A stretch of 64,000 nt of DNA. It comes from Aureobasidium sp. EXF-3400. Taxonomy: Eukaryota > Ascomycota > Dothideomycetes > Dothideales > Saccotheciaceae. The DNA lies in the NCBI GenBank assembly GCA_024195585.1, contig SWBL01000010.1, positions 186,001 through 250,000 of the forward strand, read 5' to 3'. Numbering within the stretch: position 1 is the first letter of the stretch; every line of letters begins with the position of its first letter. The notes under the pieces are model-generated. The model was not told where the DNA came from and searched no databases. It was given only the letters and a program-made list of their open reading frames with translations. This document shows positions 1-10,859 of this stretch, piece after piece. A program made the translations under genes and the position numbers.

Positions 1-2376
1 GATCCTGCATATCACGCCATGTACAGTCAACCCGTTGACCCAACAGTCCTCCAACGGCAATACGAAACTGCTCAAGCGCCCATTCGCAAGAAGCTTGGCA
101 TGTACGCTGATGACCTGATCCGTATAAAGTGGAAAAAGGGCAAACTTCTGACTCGTGACAACTGTCCCGAGTTCGCTGTTGAAGTCTTGCTCTACGCCCG
201 AAACAGATTCCTCCAAGTCGAGAGGCCGCATGACCTGCCCCCAGACCAGATGGCTGAAGAGTCCGATCCATGGTTTGTGAGCTTGGAGAACATGCGCTGG
301 CTCTATGATCAGAAAGTCAGGACGTACACTGACAAATATTTGCGCGAGCTGTTCCACTGTGCCGAATGTAAGTCATCTGGCAAGTCTTACGCTTTTGAAG
401 GCATGATACAACACTACGGTGCAAAACACACAACCGACTTCAGCAGAGGCAACATTGTTGTTCACTGGCAGAGTGCAGAGTGGCCGGATGAATGTCCCCT
501 GGAACCTTGCAACGGTGCTATTCCTGATCCCACCATGCCTCCTAAGCCATCTAAGAAAGCCATAGAGACCGGTGACGCCAGCCAGCATCAAGCCTTGGAC
601 AACCACGGGGCCCCAGCTCAACCTGCATATTCGGTGTATCAGAACGGCTCATACGATCAATCCGGTCAATCTGCTTACCCTCCTGAGGCCCATCCTGGTC
701 ATGCTCCGTACGGTTATCCTTATGCAACCGGTACCCCAGCAGATCATCAACACGGCTACTATCCTCCTCCTATCAATCCGAGAAATCTATACGAGGATCA
801 GATTGATTTCCTTGCAAATTTTGCACGGGAGATATGGGACACCATTGCTGGGATTCAAGGCCTGGAGGAAAGCGTCAGAGTTCACACAGTGTTGCACCAT
901 GTTGTCTTAAGGTTCAAGGCCCACTTCGGTGGTGAGCCGACGCTCGATATGCTTGCAGATGCTCTTTTCAACCATGAACTTATGCGCCCTATCAAAGATG
1001 CGAGCGGCATGGCTTGCATGACCTGTATATCGAGCAATCTCGACGGCTTTGTTGCCTTCAAGCCCTATGCCAAGCGTATTGCCGACTACAAGCTTTACAA
1101 CACCTCATCGCTCATCACGCACTTCAAGACGGTCCATCTTGGAAGTGACTCTGGTCTTGATTGGAAAGAAGACATGATCGAGCTACCTGAAGACGACAAC
1201 ATCCGTGAGCTTCTGATTGCTATCGGCATGAATGACGAGAAGCTTGGTTTGATTGCTGCAGTGTTCCCCAAGCTGTTTCCCAATCCACTTCCGAGGATTG
1301 GTGAGGTCAAGGAGGCCTTTAAGCCGGTTCCTAAGAAGGATACGAAGAGTTCAGGCGCAAACAAGAAGAAGACTAAGAAACAGAAGCGTAATAGCGGACA
1401 TCCTGCTCCTCTAAATCAAGGCGAGACTTCAGAAGAGCAATCTGATGCTCTGCCAGAGGCCGCGGATGATGAGTACGACCCTCGACGCCCAGCTTTCATC
1501 GAGCGCGGAAACCAAGGACCAAACCGAAACGGCAAGAGACCACATGGAGACAGCCAGCGTCAGCAGCCATCCATCGATCTCACACAACTTGCACCAGAGA
1601 CCTTGGAGGCTCTCAGTCGACTTCGCCCATCCGACCCAGAGGTCCAGAAAGCTCTTGCTGGTAGGACCGAACGAAGTCCGTCTGTACCCAGAGCTGGTGG
1701 CTCCAATCCTCACCAGACCGACGCCATACATCAGAATCGTGCTGCATTCGAAGCCAATCGGGTGCCTGCGTATCAGCCGCAGGACTCTCGTGAGGTCAAC
1801 ACTCGCTCGAATGGTCGACACGATCGTGGTGGTGTTGAAGAGCCTGCTGAGGATTACACACAAATCATTCGTACTCCTGCTACTGGTCCCTACACTCAGC
1901 ACACTGCTGCAGCCCCAGTCCCATCTGCTCCACCTCAAGATCGTTACGTTCGCGTAGACTCTCGTGGGCAGCCTCTAGAACATCCAAGGCACGAATCAGC
2001 GCCATATGGTTATGAGTATGAACCTCGACCAGGACACCAGGAGTATTACCCTCGTCCTGAATACACACCTGTTTCTTATGGCTATGAACCAAGACCCGAA
2101 ACGATATACGTGGACCAGTACGGTCGCCCAGTTGAGGTCGTACGTGTGATTGAACGTCACCCTCCGCCTATGTATGACTACCCACCACACCAGCCCGAGT
2201 ATTATCAGAGAGAGGATCCGCACGCTAGATACGTGTATTACGACCAGCCACCTCATGGTCAACCTGCACCACAGCAAGGCCATGCAGGCCCACCGAGAGT
2301 CGATTACGGACAGCCAGCTGGTCAGCCGTCGAGATATTTGTATGACGACGGAAGAGCATCCGTCCCGCGCAACTGA
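1..2376 (+). CDS. Zinc-finger-like protein with long Pro/Gln/Tyr-rich tail, 5' partial
   Basis: The frame is open from the first base of the window, so the true start probably lies outside; the first in-frame ATG is at 19 and would give 785 residues. Counting from that ATG, two atypical zinc-finger-like patterns are visible: CAECKSSGKS followed by HYGAKH near residues 114-137, and CMTC followed by HFKTVH near 333-375. Between and after them the chain is low in complexity; the last 250 residues are rich in Pro, Gln, Tyr and Arg with many GYEPRP-like pieces. A Lys/Arg-rich stretch near residue 450 could be a nuclear signal. I do not recognise the family; a nuclear, possibly RNA- or DNA-associated role is only inference. 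No intron is needed inside the window. Confidence 0.75.
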   Translation, partial: DPAYHAMYSQPVDPTVLQRQYETAQAPIRKKLGMYADDLIRIKWKKGKLLTRDNCPEFAVEVLLYARNRFLQVERPHDLPPDQMAEESDPWFVSLENMRWLYDQKVRTYTDKYLRELFHCAECKSSGKSYAFEGMIQHYGAKHTTDFSRGNIVVHWQSAEWPDECPLEPCNGAIPDPTMPPKPSKKAIETGDASQHQALDNHGAPAQPAYSVYQNGSYDQSGQSAYPPEAHPGHAPYGYPYATGTPADHQHGYYPPPINPRNLYEDQIDFLANFAREIWDTIAGIQGLEESVRVHTVLHHVVLRFKAHFGGEPTLDMLADALFNHELMRPIKDASGMACMTCISSNLDGFVAFKPYAKRIADYKLYNTSSLITHFKTVHLGSDSGLDWKEDMIELPEDDNIRELLIAIGMNDEKLGLIAAVFPKLFPNPLPRIGEVKEAFKPVPKKDTKSSGANKKKTKKQKRNSGHPAPLNQGETSEEQSDALPEAADDEYDPRRPAFIERGNQGPNRNGKRPHGDSQRQQPSIDLTQLAPETLEALSRLRPSDPEVQKALAGRTERSPSVPRAGGSNPHQTDAIHQNRAAFEANRVPAYQPQDSREVNTRSNGRHDRGGVEEPAEDYTQIIRTPATGPYTQHTAAAPVPSAPPQDRYVRVDSRGQPLEHPRHESAPYGYEYEPRPGHQEYYPRPEYTPVSYGYEPRPETIYVDQYGRPVEVVRVIERHPPPMYDYPPHQPEYYQREDPHARYVYYDQPPHGQPAPQQGHAGPPRVDYGQPAGQPSRYLYDDGRASVPRN

Positions 2377-3028
2377 GTTTCTGTTCTTGTATAATATCAT
2401 TGGGTCTGGAAATGGATTCTGCGAGGTGCTAGCAGATCTCTTGTCAATTATTATTTCTCTTAATAGTGTAGTAGCTCTTCCAGCTTTGAACGTCTTGTAA
2501 GCATCCTGCATGATACGTAAACGCAGTTGACCAATCAACGTCAGTGGATAAGGCAGTTGCAAATGGCTGCGGCCTAGTCCATTCCAAATTGCACTAACGT
2601 GAATTCATGATTGATCGAGACAATGCAGAAGGAACTGATGTTCGCGCCGTGTGCGTCTCCATCCTTCCCGAGGATGTTGATTTAAGGTTTGGCACTGCCC
2701 GCAGCCCCGGGCCGTGCTAAACGCAGCACTCGTCATTTTTCTAGGCTTCCTTCACGTGCTTTATCCCCTCCCTCCTCCTTGTAATACACATTAGAGCATA
2801 CAGTCGGTCCGTTCTGAGGTCGTCCAGAAGGACTTGACTTGCGACAACAGCTCTCACATTCGACAACTATCATTGCGGTCGCTTTCATCATCGTACTTCG
2901 TCAACTCGTTGCTTCAGCCGAAAATTGCTGTGCGACGTCTCTCTCGCCTATACCAATGATTCTCTCGAATTATCAGAAAACATTAAGCACCTGATTATGT
3001 TCCCCTACTGGACACGATCCAGCAGAAT
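2377..3028. other. Intergenic; promoter side of the Zn2Cys6 gene
   Basis: No coding frame is supported. The segment holds a CCAAT box in the form ACCAATCA near 2530-2537 and CT-rich stretches (about 2740-2790) of the kind found in fungal promoters. It serves as terminator region of the gene on the left and promoter of the one on the right. Confidence 0.5.
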
Positions 3029-5661
3029 ATGAGCCGTAACATCCTGCCCGCTTCTCTCGCCACGGGCCGTCCGAAGCTTGCCTCAACCGCCGTACCCTCT
3101 CCAACCGTAGCTAGGTGGCAACCCGCCAAGGTCAAGAAACTCGCTGGTTCAGCGTGTGAGTATTGTAGAAAGCGGAGACGAAAAGTGAGTGATCCGCCAC
3201 AGCGTACTTGAGAGTGTAAGTTTGACGACTGACGTGGTTCGGTACCAGTGCAATGGCGAACAACCATGTCCCCTGTGCGTGGACAACATGCAAGAATGCA
3301 TCTATGAGGTCACAAAAACAGAGACTCCCGTTCAAGCTGTCAAAAGGAAGCATGCTCAGATGCAACAAGACCATGACGAATTAAGGTCTCTCTTCAAAAT
3401 CATCGCAACGGCCAATATTCCGAAGAGTCTCGAGATACAAAACCGGATAAGGGCTGGACAGTCGCCAGAGATCATATTGCAGCAACTGAAACATGGAGAC
3501 ATGCTAATCCAGACCAAGATCAATTCACCAAAGCATGTGAGGCATGTCCTACTCAGTAGTCTCATGCAAACAAATGCTTCATTCGACGATATGGTCGAAT
3601 TCATCGGCCTGACTGTCGCAAAGGCTCCTGGTACGCCAGCTCCCACAGCCGCGCTTCTACGGCAACTCAGAGGGCAGCAAACGGATTTGAGAGGACTACG
3701 TACCCTTCTCGGTCATAACCAGCCTCCACCTTTGCAACGTCGAATAGCCATATCTGACCTTTTGAGTGATCCCGGGAGTCGACTTTATGTGGCTACAAAC
3801 CACAGTCCAACAATATCGGAGCCAGAAGATTCCAACAAACAGCCAAGGAAGCCTATATACAAGGTACCGGCAAAACCGTGGACTCGATTAACGGACGACG
3901 ATGACCTAGTGTCTGACCTCATTTCCTTGTATCTGGAGTGGGTTAATCCATTTTTCCGGGTTTTAGAGGAGGACTTGTTCATCAAGGCTATGCAGTCTGG
4001 AGACTTCAACTCGGAATACTGCTCACCATTCTTGGTCAACGCCATGCTGGGTTATGCTTGTGTATGTTGTGTCAGGGTCTGTCCAAATTGCCGTAGCTGA
4101 CGGGTTGATAGCTCTACTCAGAGAGAGAAGGCGCGTTCTACCAGCCTGACGACTATATAACCCGAGGACAACATTTCCACGACGAGGCATTCCGACTCTG
4201 GCATCTTGAAGAAGGAACGGCCTCTCTCAGGAACCTTCAAGGGCTCGCTGTCATGTATCCTGGGCAAGTCAATACGTGTGTTCCTTGTCTCTATCAGTAC
4301 TAATGTAATAGCAGTTGTATCATGAGGGGCAAAGACAAGTTGGGTGTGGCACTATGTGCTGTATTGACACAACTAAACCTGAGCGTTCCCTACACACCGC
4401 AGCAGTCTTCGTCTGGGTCGGAGCCAACTCCTGACGAGATAAAGGCCTTCAGACGAGCTAGAAAATCGGTGGCTTGGTCTGCTTTTGCTTGCGATATGTA
4501 AGACTCACCTTTCGAACTGTCTTCGCCCGGTGTTACTTGGCTAACCAGCGAACATCAGGGCCACGGCCAATACTCTTCTACAACCAGCATGGCACACAGT
4601 CTGCAAGGAAGACCTGCCAACCCTAGATGAGCTACCGATAGAGTCAACCCATGTGTGGACTGGCTACCCCCACCGAAACAAGAACGACCATCTCGATAAG
4701 AGCGTGATGTGGATCGCTCATTGTCAATTGATACAGATGACATGGAAAGCTCAACGCTTACTCTACGCTTCCGATCGTAATGATCCGCAGTTCTTGAACC
4801 ACGTGGAAGCATTGACTGAAGAGATGAACTACTGGAAGAACAATCTACCGAAAGATCTACGGTTTCGAGAAGATCTGCCGGCACCAGTGTATGACCTGTA
4901 GTAAGTTCTTTTCACTCGTTTGTGTTGGGATGTGACTAACCATTGCCCACAGCTCCTGCTGGACATGCGTAATTATTGCTCTATACTCACTCTTCCAACC
5001 GCTTGGAGCCGCTCAATCTCCCTCATCAGAAACCTCACCATCCGAGCAAAAGCCAGAATACCAACATCCAACTTCACCACACCAAACTCCCGAGCCAGCA
5101 AAGACCAATGCTCAGACCCTATCCGCCCACACAATGCGCCGACGCGCGATTGCCACAGCCCAAGACATGGCCGCCATAATCGGCAATTTCCGCCACCACT
5201 ACGGTCTCAAAATAACCTTACCTTACTTCGTCAACGCCAACGGCGTGGTGTGCTTTACCTTGCTCCAAGATCTGGACAACCCCGCCTCAGCCGCCGCCTT
5301 CAAAGAAGCCTTCCGCTGTCTCCTCGGCGCCGGCATGCAATTACTCTGGGCAAGAGGTATGGCACGTATGCTGCACCTCACCGCCCAAAACACCGGCATT
5401 CAATTACCCAAAGCCATCGAGACGTGCCTGGATGCCGTAGCCGATACCGCATGGACGAAAGCAGATACAGAAATGTTGAGTAGTTGTTGGCCCAACCTTG
5501 CCATTGCCAAAGACGCTAAAGTGGGCGAGAGTGTGACGATGGAGGATTTGATCAAGAAGTGGGAAAAGTTGGCTGTGGATAATGATGAGGAAGGTAGAGA
5601 GGCTAAGGAGGAAGAGGTGGTGGCTATTGAGGCTATGCGGCCGAAATGGTATATTCCATAA
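3029..5661 (+). CDS. Zn2Cys6 fungal transcription factor
   Basis: Six exons (3029-3184, 3249-4061, 4112-4263, 4315-4497, 4559-4900, 4953-5661) join in frame to 784 residues. The N-terminal cluster has the classic spacing C-x2-C-x6-C-x5-C-x2-C-x6-C (Cys 43, 46, 53, 59, 62, 69), so a DNA-binding Zn2Cys6 domain is certain; the first intron cuts it just before the third Cys. A coiled linker follows, and residues from about 270 on resemble the fungal-specific transcription factor middle domain, including the stretch ending PAWHTVCKEDLP and a Cys/Trp-containing helix after the fifth intron. The tail is acidic. The third intron is best read as a GC-AG intron. Targets cannot be told from sequence; it stands alone, with no biosynthetic cluster around it. 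Confidence 0.88.
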
Positions 5662-6569
5662 TCTTCGAGTTGTAGTTGAATATCCGACGAAGAATGCAAC
5701 TTCGATCAACCTTTAGAATCCCACTCACGATGGTGTCTCTTAGATGATGTCAGGATCAGTTATTATACTGCTACCGCTCTACAAATTAGAAAGCCAGAGT
5801 ACGCAACGACTTCATTGGTCGTTCCTTGCTATCATTGCGCTGGGCTGACAACTCGATCTAAAGTCTCAGCTAGATAGGATCGAGTGCATGGAGTTTACAG
5901 TAATCCCGCAAAGTTTGATACACATCGACGCAGACATTGATGCAAACCTTCATGTCAGACATGATGGGGATAGATGGAAGAACAGTCGAGAGCGAGATAC
6001 GGCATCATCTGCTTATGATCAAAAGATTGGCCTTCGGCAGAGGTGACTTTTCTCAGGTATTCGGATATCTCCAGCAGCGAACATGCTACTCAATTCATCT
6101 GTGCTCCTGATTTTTGTGATGACTTGAGTTTCCAATGCTTATCATTATGTGGGTGTGTTCGTAGGTGACTGGGATGACGTGGAAGAGGAAAGGGTCGGAC
6201 GGTGTACATAAGGACCGGATCTAAAGGTATTTGCGAGAGAAGACTCGGATGTCGTGTAGAGGACTAGTCTCGAACGGTATGTCAGAAACTGCTCCAATAG
6301 TCTTCACAGGAAGAAAGGCTTTGTGTGCATGTTTTCGAGCTTCACATACCAAGCTTGTTCCCTTTAAGCGTTGTGATGGTTGCAATGTTTTACCGAGTCA
6401 CTAGGATATCATCTGCGAATTATTAGATCTAGGCATTGGATTCTGGGAATGATCGATTTTGAGGATCTGTTTTTGTTTGTTCTTTCCGAATCTCCAAATC
6501 TTTCAAGTGTGTTTCCAAATACTGCTCTGCTCTGTCTTTTGTAGCAAGCAGAACTGCACAAGAAGAAAC
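5662..6569. other. Intergenic region, nothing recognised
   Basis: About 900 bases between the convergent ends of the Zn2Cys6 gene and TMA22. I see no coding frame longer than chance, no tRNA and no repeat. It should contain both 3' UTRs. Confidence 0.5.
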
Positions 6570-7369
6570 CTACTGAGGCGCAACCATAGGCGGCTCAGCC
6601 TTATTCTTCTTCTTCTTATCCTCCACATACTCCACATTATCCTCCGGCACCTGCTCATACTTCTCACAAATCCACTCTCCAACCTCATCACTCAAATCTC
6701 CTTGGATCGTAATAACCTCACCAACACCTCCCGGCAGCTTGCCCGCCGAACTTCCCGTGGCAAACTTTTTTCCTAGCTCCTTGGCTAGTTTCTTGATATC
6801 GATGTCGAAGGCTTCCAGTCCGGAGATTTCAGTAACGTGTTTGCGTTTGTTGCGTTCCACGCGCTTGATGGTGATTTTGGAGGTGGCTAGTTCGGTGGCG
6901 CGGCGGGTTTCTGCGGCGATGGCTTTGGCTTCTTTCTTTTTTGCGTCTTTTTCGGCGCGTTTTTGAGCGTCGAGGGAGAGGGTGGAGAGGTTGGCTGCTA
7001 CGGCGTCTGGTTTGGGGAGGGAAGTCAGTGGTACGTTCTCAGTGGATATGGCAGGGTATGAAGAGGCGGTGAGGCAGAGGCAAGAGACAGACCTTCAGAG
7101 TAGAGCTTGGTGTGGAGATCGGGGTGCTTGGACTCGAGCCATTCTTCGCACTTCTTTGTGGTGCCGCCGAATTCGCAGTACTGTGTGAGTGTGTCCAGTC
7201 AGTTTTCTGTAACCTCGTCTTGGTTCCTGTTGGCGCGCTGGCTAATTTACCTCTGGGGGAAGACTGCAGACTGTGATGAGGTCAGTAGGGAGCTGGTATA
7301 GCGATATGATTGGCACCTACCTCCGCAGTAGACTACCTGCTTAGGGGGAAGAGTTGCTGTTTCCGACAT
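6570..7369 (-). CDS. TMA22: Translation machinery-associated protein 22 (DENR/SUI1 family)
   Basis: Four exons on the minus strand (7321-7369, 7251-7270, 7093-7180, 6570-7006) give 197 residues, the usual size of fungal Tma22. The N-terminus carries the DENR zinc-binding cysteines (VVYCGVCSLPPEYCEFGG, then KKCEEWL). A Lys/Glu/Ala-rich linker leads to a C-terminal SUI1 domain with ITIKRVERNKRKHVTEISGL and the ending GGVGEVITIQGD. Family knowledge: Tma22/DENR pairs with Tma20/MCT-1 on the 40S subunit in reinitiation and in recycling of post-termination 40S complexes. The second exon is only 20 nt; it is needed to restore the zinc-finger reading VCSLPPE. Confidence 0.93.
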
Positions 7370-7809
7370 GATTGTTTGGTGATTTGTGTTATGTCTGTCT
7401 TTACAAGAACGAGGCCGACTTGGAGGGGCAGCACGTCAGTCGACAAAGTCACCGCGGGGCATTCGGCCTTGGCATTCATCACTCCATCTGCTGTTTGCTG
7501 CTTGCTGTTCTTCACTCATGTCAATGGAAGCATACATTTTTTGTTTGTAAAAGTGTTCATATCTCATTCTCGTCATCAAGCTGCATAGCTAGGCTAGGTA
7601 TGTAGGGTTTTCTGGAGTTTCTTCCATCTTTTCAAACCATGTTCCAGGTCGAAAATTGCCATAACAGTACAAAAGCAAATCTCAAAGCAATTGTCAACAC
7701 AGGAAGAGCGTCGTATTTCAGAGGCGCTTCTCCTGCTGCAATGCTTGCTGCAAACTGGACTCAACTGTCACGTCGAGTCTCAAGTTTCTGCTGATACACG
7801 ACGTGTCAA
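7370..7809. other. Intergenic; TMA22 promoter and DJ-1 gene 3' end
   Basis: No gene is supported. The short frames on both strands here lack codon structure and family likeness. TMA22 and the DJ-1 gene run head-to-tail on the minus strand, so this stretch holds the TMA22 promoter. Confidence 0.45.
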
Positions 7810-8783
7810 TTAGACATCAACACCCTTGCAAACGACACCCTTGTGCCATTCGTACTGCATCTTGCGAGCCACCTCGTTGGCGGACTCGTGGCTGACCAGA
7901 GCACTGACAAGATAGAAGGCAGCATCGAGACCAGTCGAAATGCCACCGCTGGTGATGACACGAAGTCCACCGAGCTTGAGCTGAGCACGTCTAGCGTTGC
8001 TCTCACGACGAGTGTTGCTCTGCTTGAGCGAAAAGCTGCCCTTACGAGCATTGCTGGCACGGCGTCCCGAGTGTGAGTCGGAACGTCTGCGGATGTAGGG
8101 GTTGTCTTCTTCTTCATTGATGTCGAAGCGAAGGTTGTTCACAACGTAGCGCTCCTCCATGACATCGAAGCGCTCGGACATGTCGCGATGGGACACACTC
8201 TGGTTGAGGTTCTCCATCTTGATCACGTAGTCGGGGTGAGTGGTAATGGACAGTCCAGAAAGGATGCCAGTCTCGGCCACAAAGAGGGATCCAGTGCAGA
8301 CCGACATGAGAGTTCTCTCTCTCATGGGGTTCTTAGTCTGGATGTCGGCATAAGCCTTGATCAGAGCCATGGGCTCGGTAGACTTGTTCTTGCCAAAGTA
8401 GGGGATGCTGAGGATGTTATCGGTGCCTCCGCCAGGAACGATGACAACGTCGTAGTTGGCGAGTTTCTTGTGGGCCTCGCGGAAGGTCATGTCGGTCTTG
8501 AACGAGACGCCTTGGGCGGAGGTGACGAATTCGGAGTCGCCAACAAAGGTGACTTCGAAAGCCTTGCTTTCTGCGAGGAGATTGATCAGTAACTGTTCGC
8601 ACTGCATGAGAGCACGTGATGCTCGAGGTAGAACTTACCAGGATCATTGATATCGTGACGAGCATGGCTGAGAACTTCAAGAGGACCGATGAAGTCGAGG
8701 GCATCAAGGCCTGCGTGGAGAGTGAACAGGACCTTGACGGGCTCGGGCATGGTGCCATCACCGTCCTCTGCGATTGCACTCAT
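7810..8783 (-). CDS. DJ-1/PfpI (class I glutamine amidotransferase-like) protein
   Basis: Two exons (8639-8783 and 7810-8570) give 301 residues. The splice GT at 8638 to AG at 8571 rejoins the reading INDP|ESKAFEVTFVGD, which matches the family. Residues 14-105 hold the first half of the flavodoxin-like fold with the glycine turn VVIVPGGGTD, and the nucleophile elbow is at 138-143 (SVCTGS, Cys140). The pattern is that of fungal ThiJ/PfpI proteins, including isonitrile-hydratase-like members; the substrate is unknown. Residues about 194-245 form an insertion not expected in the family, rich in Arg, Ser and Asn with repeated R-R-x-S-x-N pieces. The core strand resumes as LGGLRVITSGGISTGLDAA, so the insertion sits on the surface and does not break the fold. 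Confidence 0.87.
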
Positions 8784-9641
8784 CGTGCCGGTATTGTAAT
8801 GTGAAGGGTGGAAAGGTAATTGAAGGTTGTTGTTTGAGACTCAGATGAGCTCGATGGGAGAAAAGGAAGGATGAAGGAGGGCAGCAGGTGTCTGGCTTTT
8901 GTAGTCCCAAGCAGAGGAGCTTAGCTACAAGGAAGCTACCTCATTCGGATGAGCTGATGCATCACGCTCCGGTCGCTCCTTCCCAGGTACCTGCAAGTTG
9001 CAACTGCCCTCTTCCCCATACTTTTACCCCGCACTGGGATCTGCGTGCCATAGGATGGCAACGGAAGGCGTGCAGTAGCGGGTAAACCTTGAACGAGCTC
9101 TGAAACGTTCACATTGGGGGTGCGACCTTTCTCTCTGCAACAATTCAAGTAGCAAACACTTTCAAACTGTGCTCATACTACTCAAACAATTCCAAACCCA
9201 AGTCCAAGCCAATTGCTCGACGACAACGAGTCGAAAGCAGCAAGCAGGACAGTCTCCTGACAAGTATCGTGATGATCTCCAGACAAAGCAAAAGCCAGGG
9301 AAAGCTACCCCACGCTGGGCATGACATGTTTTGGGTTTAGTTGATTACGTCCGGGTGTCATGCGACCACATGGTTGCAAGGGGAATAGCTCCAAAGAGAC
9401 ATGGCGAGCTCAGGTACGTACGCACGCAGTGACCGGTATTGCGGGATTAAAGGAGCCTGAGGTTTCGGAGCTCCGAGTCGAGAGGTCGCGTGCGGGAAGT
9501 TCAACGACAGCGTGAGACATGATTGGTATAGGTGAGAGGCTGAGATTGATGATTGAAGCTTGCGACTCAATTTCAGGTAGAAAAGCTACCTCCTAAGCTA
9601 TCAATGCAAACTAGGAGACTTGTCTACTTGACTCAATTCTT
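8784..9641. other. Intergenic region, nothing recognised
   Basis: About 860 bases upstream of the DJ-1 gene and downstream of the TPC1-type gene. Short frames on both strands look like chance. No repeat or RNA gene was seen. Confidence 0.45.
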
Positions 9642-10681
9642 TCATTCGAGTACCTCTAATGACTTCAGGCTGTGAATACCTCTCTCATAGGTCCACATGG
9701 TGATGGCACTAGCAGGAGCAGCTTTGAACAAACCCACAGTCAATCCTCTGTAGAGAGATCTTACGCCTTCTTTGGCTGCGATTGAAGCCATGGTACGGAT
9801 GACACCTGTCTCGTAGACGGGTATGTTTTTGTGCACATACTTTGCTCTTGTAGGGCCTTGAACCTGCAACCTCTTTCTGACAGTGTCGAGCGGGAAGACA
9901 GCCGTCTTGGACATCATGCTGGCCAAGACACCTGCAATAGCGTCGGAAGAACCAAGAGAGTCCAGAGGCATCGATACACCAGCCAACGCTGGCTTCAATG
10001 ACTCGTAGAGGGCAAAGAAGAGACCCATGTATGGCACGATCTGGCCGATGCCTGCTCCTAAGCCGCGAAAGAAGCCTGTAGGTCCTTCGACCTTTGCGAT
10101 GTCACGAATTGAGGACAGAAGAGAATTATAGACGCGATCTTTTCCCTGAGCAGCAAAGCGCGTGCGAAGAAGGTCGAGGGGGTATGTGGCGGTCGTAGCA
10201 GCTGTGCCAGCGACGGCTCCAGCAATGAAGCTGACAGCAGTCCCAGGCAGTTTGTAATTAGGCGTTAGTTCCTCGATAGCTTGGGTGGCAGAGCGGTATG
10301 CTAGGAACTGGATGCCTCCATATGCCAGGTACATGCCCTCTGCAGGCACATTTCCCTTCCATAGACCAGTCAGGCCTTCTTCGCGAAGGATGGTTCTGAG
10401 GGTGGAGAGGGTGCCCTTGTAGACGGGACCTCTATGCGCATGGTGGGCGTATGATAGCGGGTCGGAAAGTGAATGAACCTGCAGTTGCAGACGGATCTTG
10501 ACGACGTCCAATGGAGCTATGCAGAATCTGGCGCAAAGTGTTTTGTCAGCGACTGCGTGACAAGAGAAGATACGTGAGGCTCGATGGCATACCTGGAGAC
10601 AAGACCGGCTATGGCACCAGCGGCGACAACCTGCATACGAGAGCCCTCATCTCGGAGCTGCTCGACCTTGGTCTCAGACAT
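9642..10681 (-). CDS. TPC1: Mitochondrial thiamine pyrophosphate carrier
   Basis: Two exons (10593-10681, 9642-10527) give 324 residues. The splice restores [17 protein letters not shown]. Three mitochondrial carrier repeats are visible, each with its signature: PLDVVKIR (first), PLDLLRTR (second) and PLDTVRKR (third). The second halves of the repeats carry the usual [20 protein letters not shown] and [10 protein letters not shown] motifs. Length and motif detail fit the fungal Tpc1 group, which imports thiamine pyrophosphate into the matrix for pyruvate and 2-oxoglutarate dehydrogenases. The start MSETKVEQL was chosen over an in-frame ATG 105 bases further up because that extension is Ser/Leu-rich and lies in the short promoter shared with the next gene. 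Confidence 0.88.
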
Positions 10682-10859
10682 GCATCTGTCGGTTTGGTGG
10701 AAAGGACAGGAGCTGGACGCCGACAGCGACTTGAATCTGGAGAGCCGAGGAAGAAGGAGCAAACAAAAGCTTGGACGCCGCTTCAAGAGTCGCTCTTGCC
10801 TTGCCCAGCTCTCTTTGTTCGACTTTGATTCCTAATTCTTGCTCGGACTCAGAAAAGCA
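10682..10859. promoter_or_regulatory. Short divergent promoter between TPC1 and the dioxygenase gene
   Basis: Only 178 bases separate the two start codons, and both products are predicted to go to mitochondria. Shared control is possible but inferred. No clear TATA box is present. Confidence 0.5.

Noticed and set aside
1429..1957. Frames of about 170 codons antisense and in another phase within the first gene
   Set aside because: Shadows of the low-complexity coding sequence; no own signals.
4276..4311. Alternative 36-nt GT-AG intron in the Zn2Cys6 gene
   Set aside because: Shorter than any other intron in the window (minimum about 50 nt); the 51-nt GC-AG reading has a proper branch site.
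10681..10786. Longer N-terminus for the TPP carrier from an ATG at 10786
   Set aside because: The extra 35 residues are not carrier-like and would fill most of the short divergent promoter; ATG at 10681 fits the family length.
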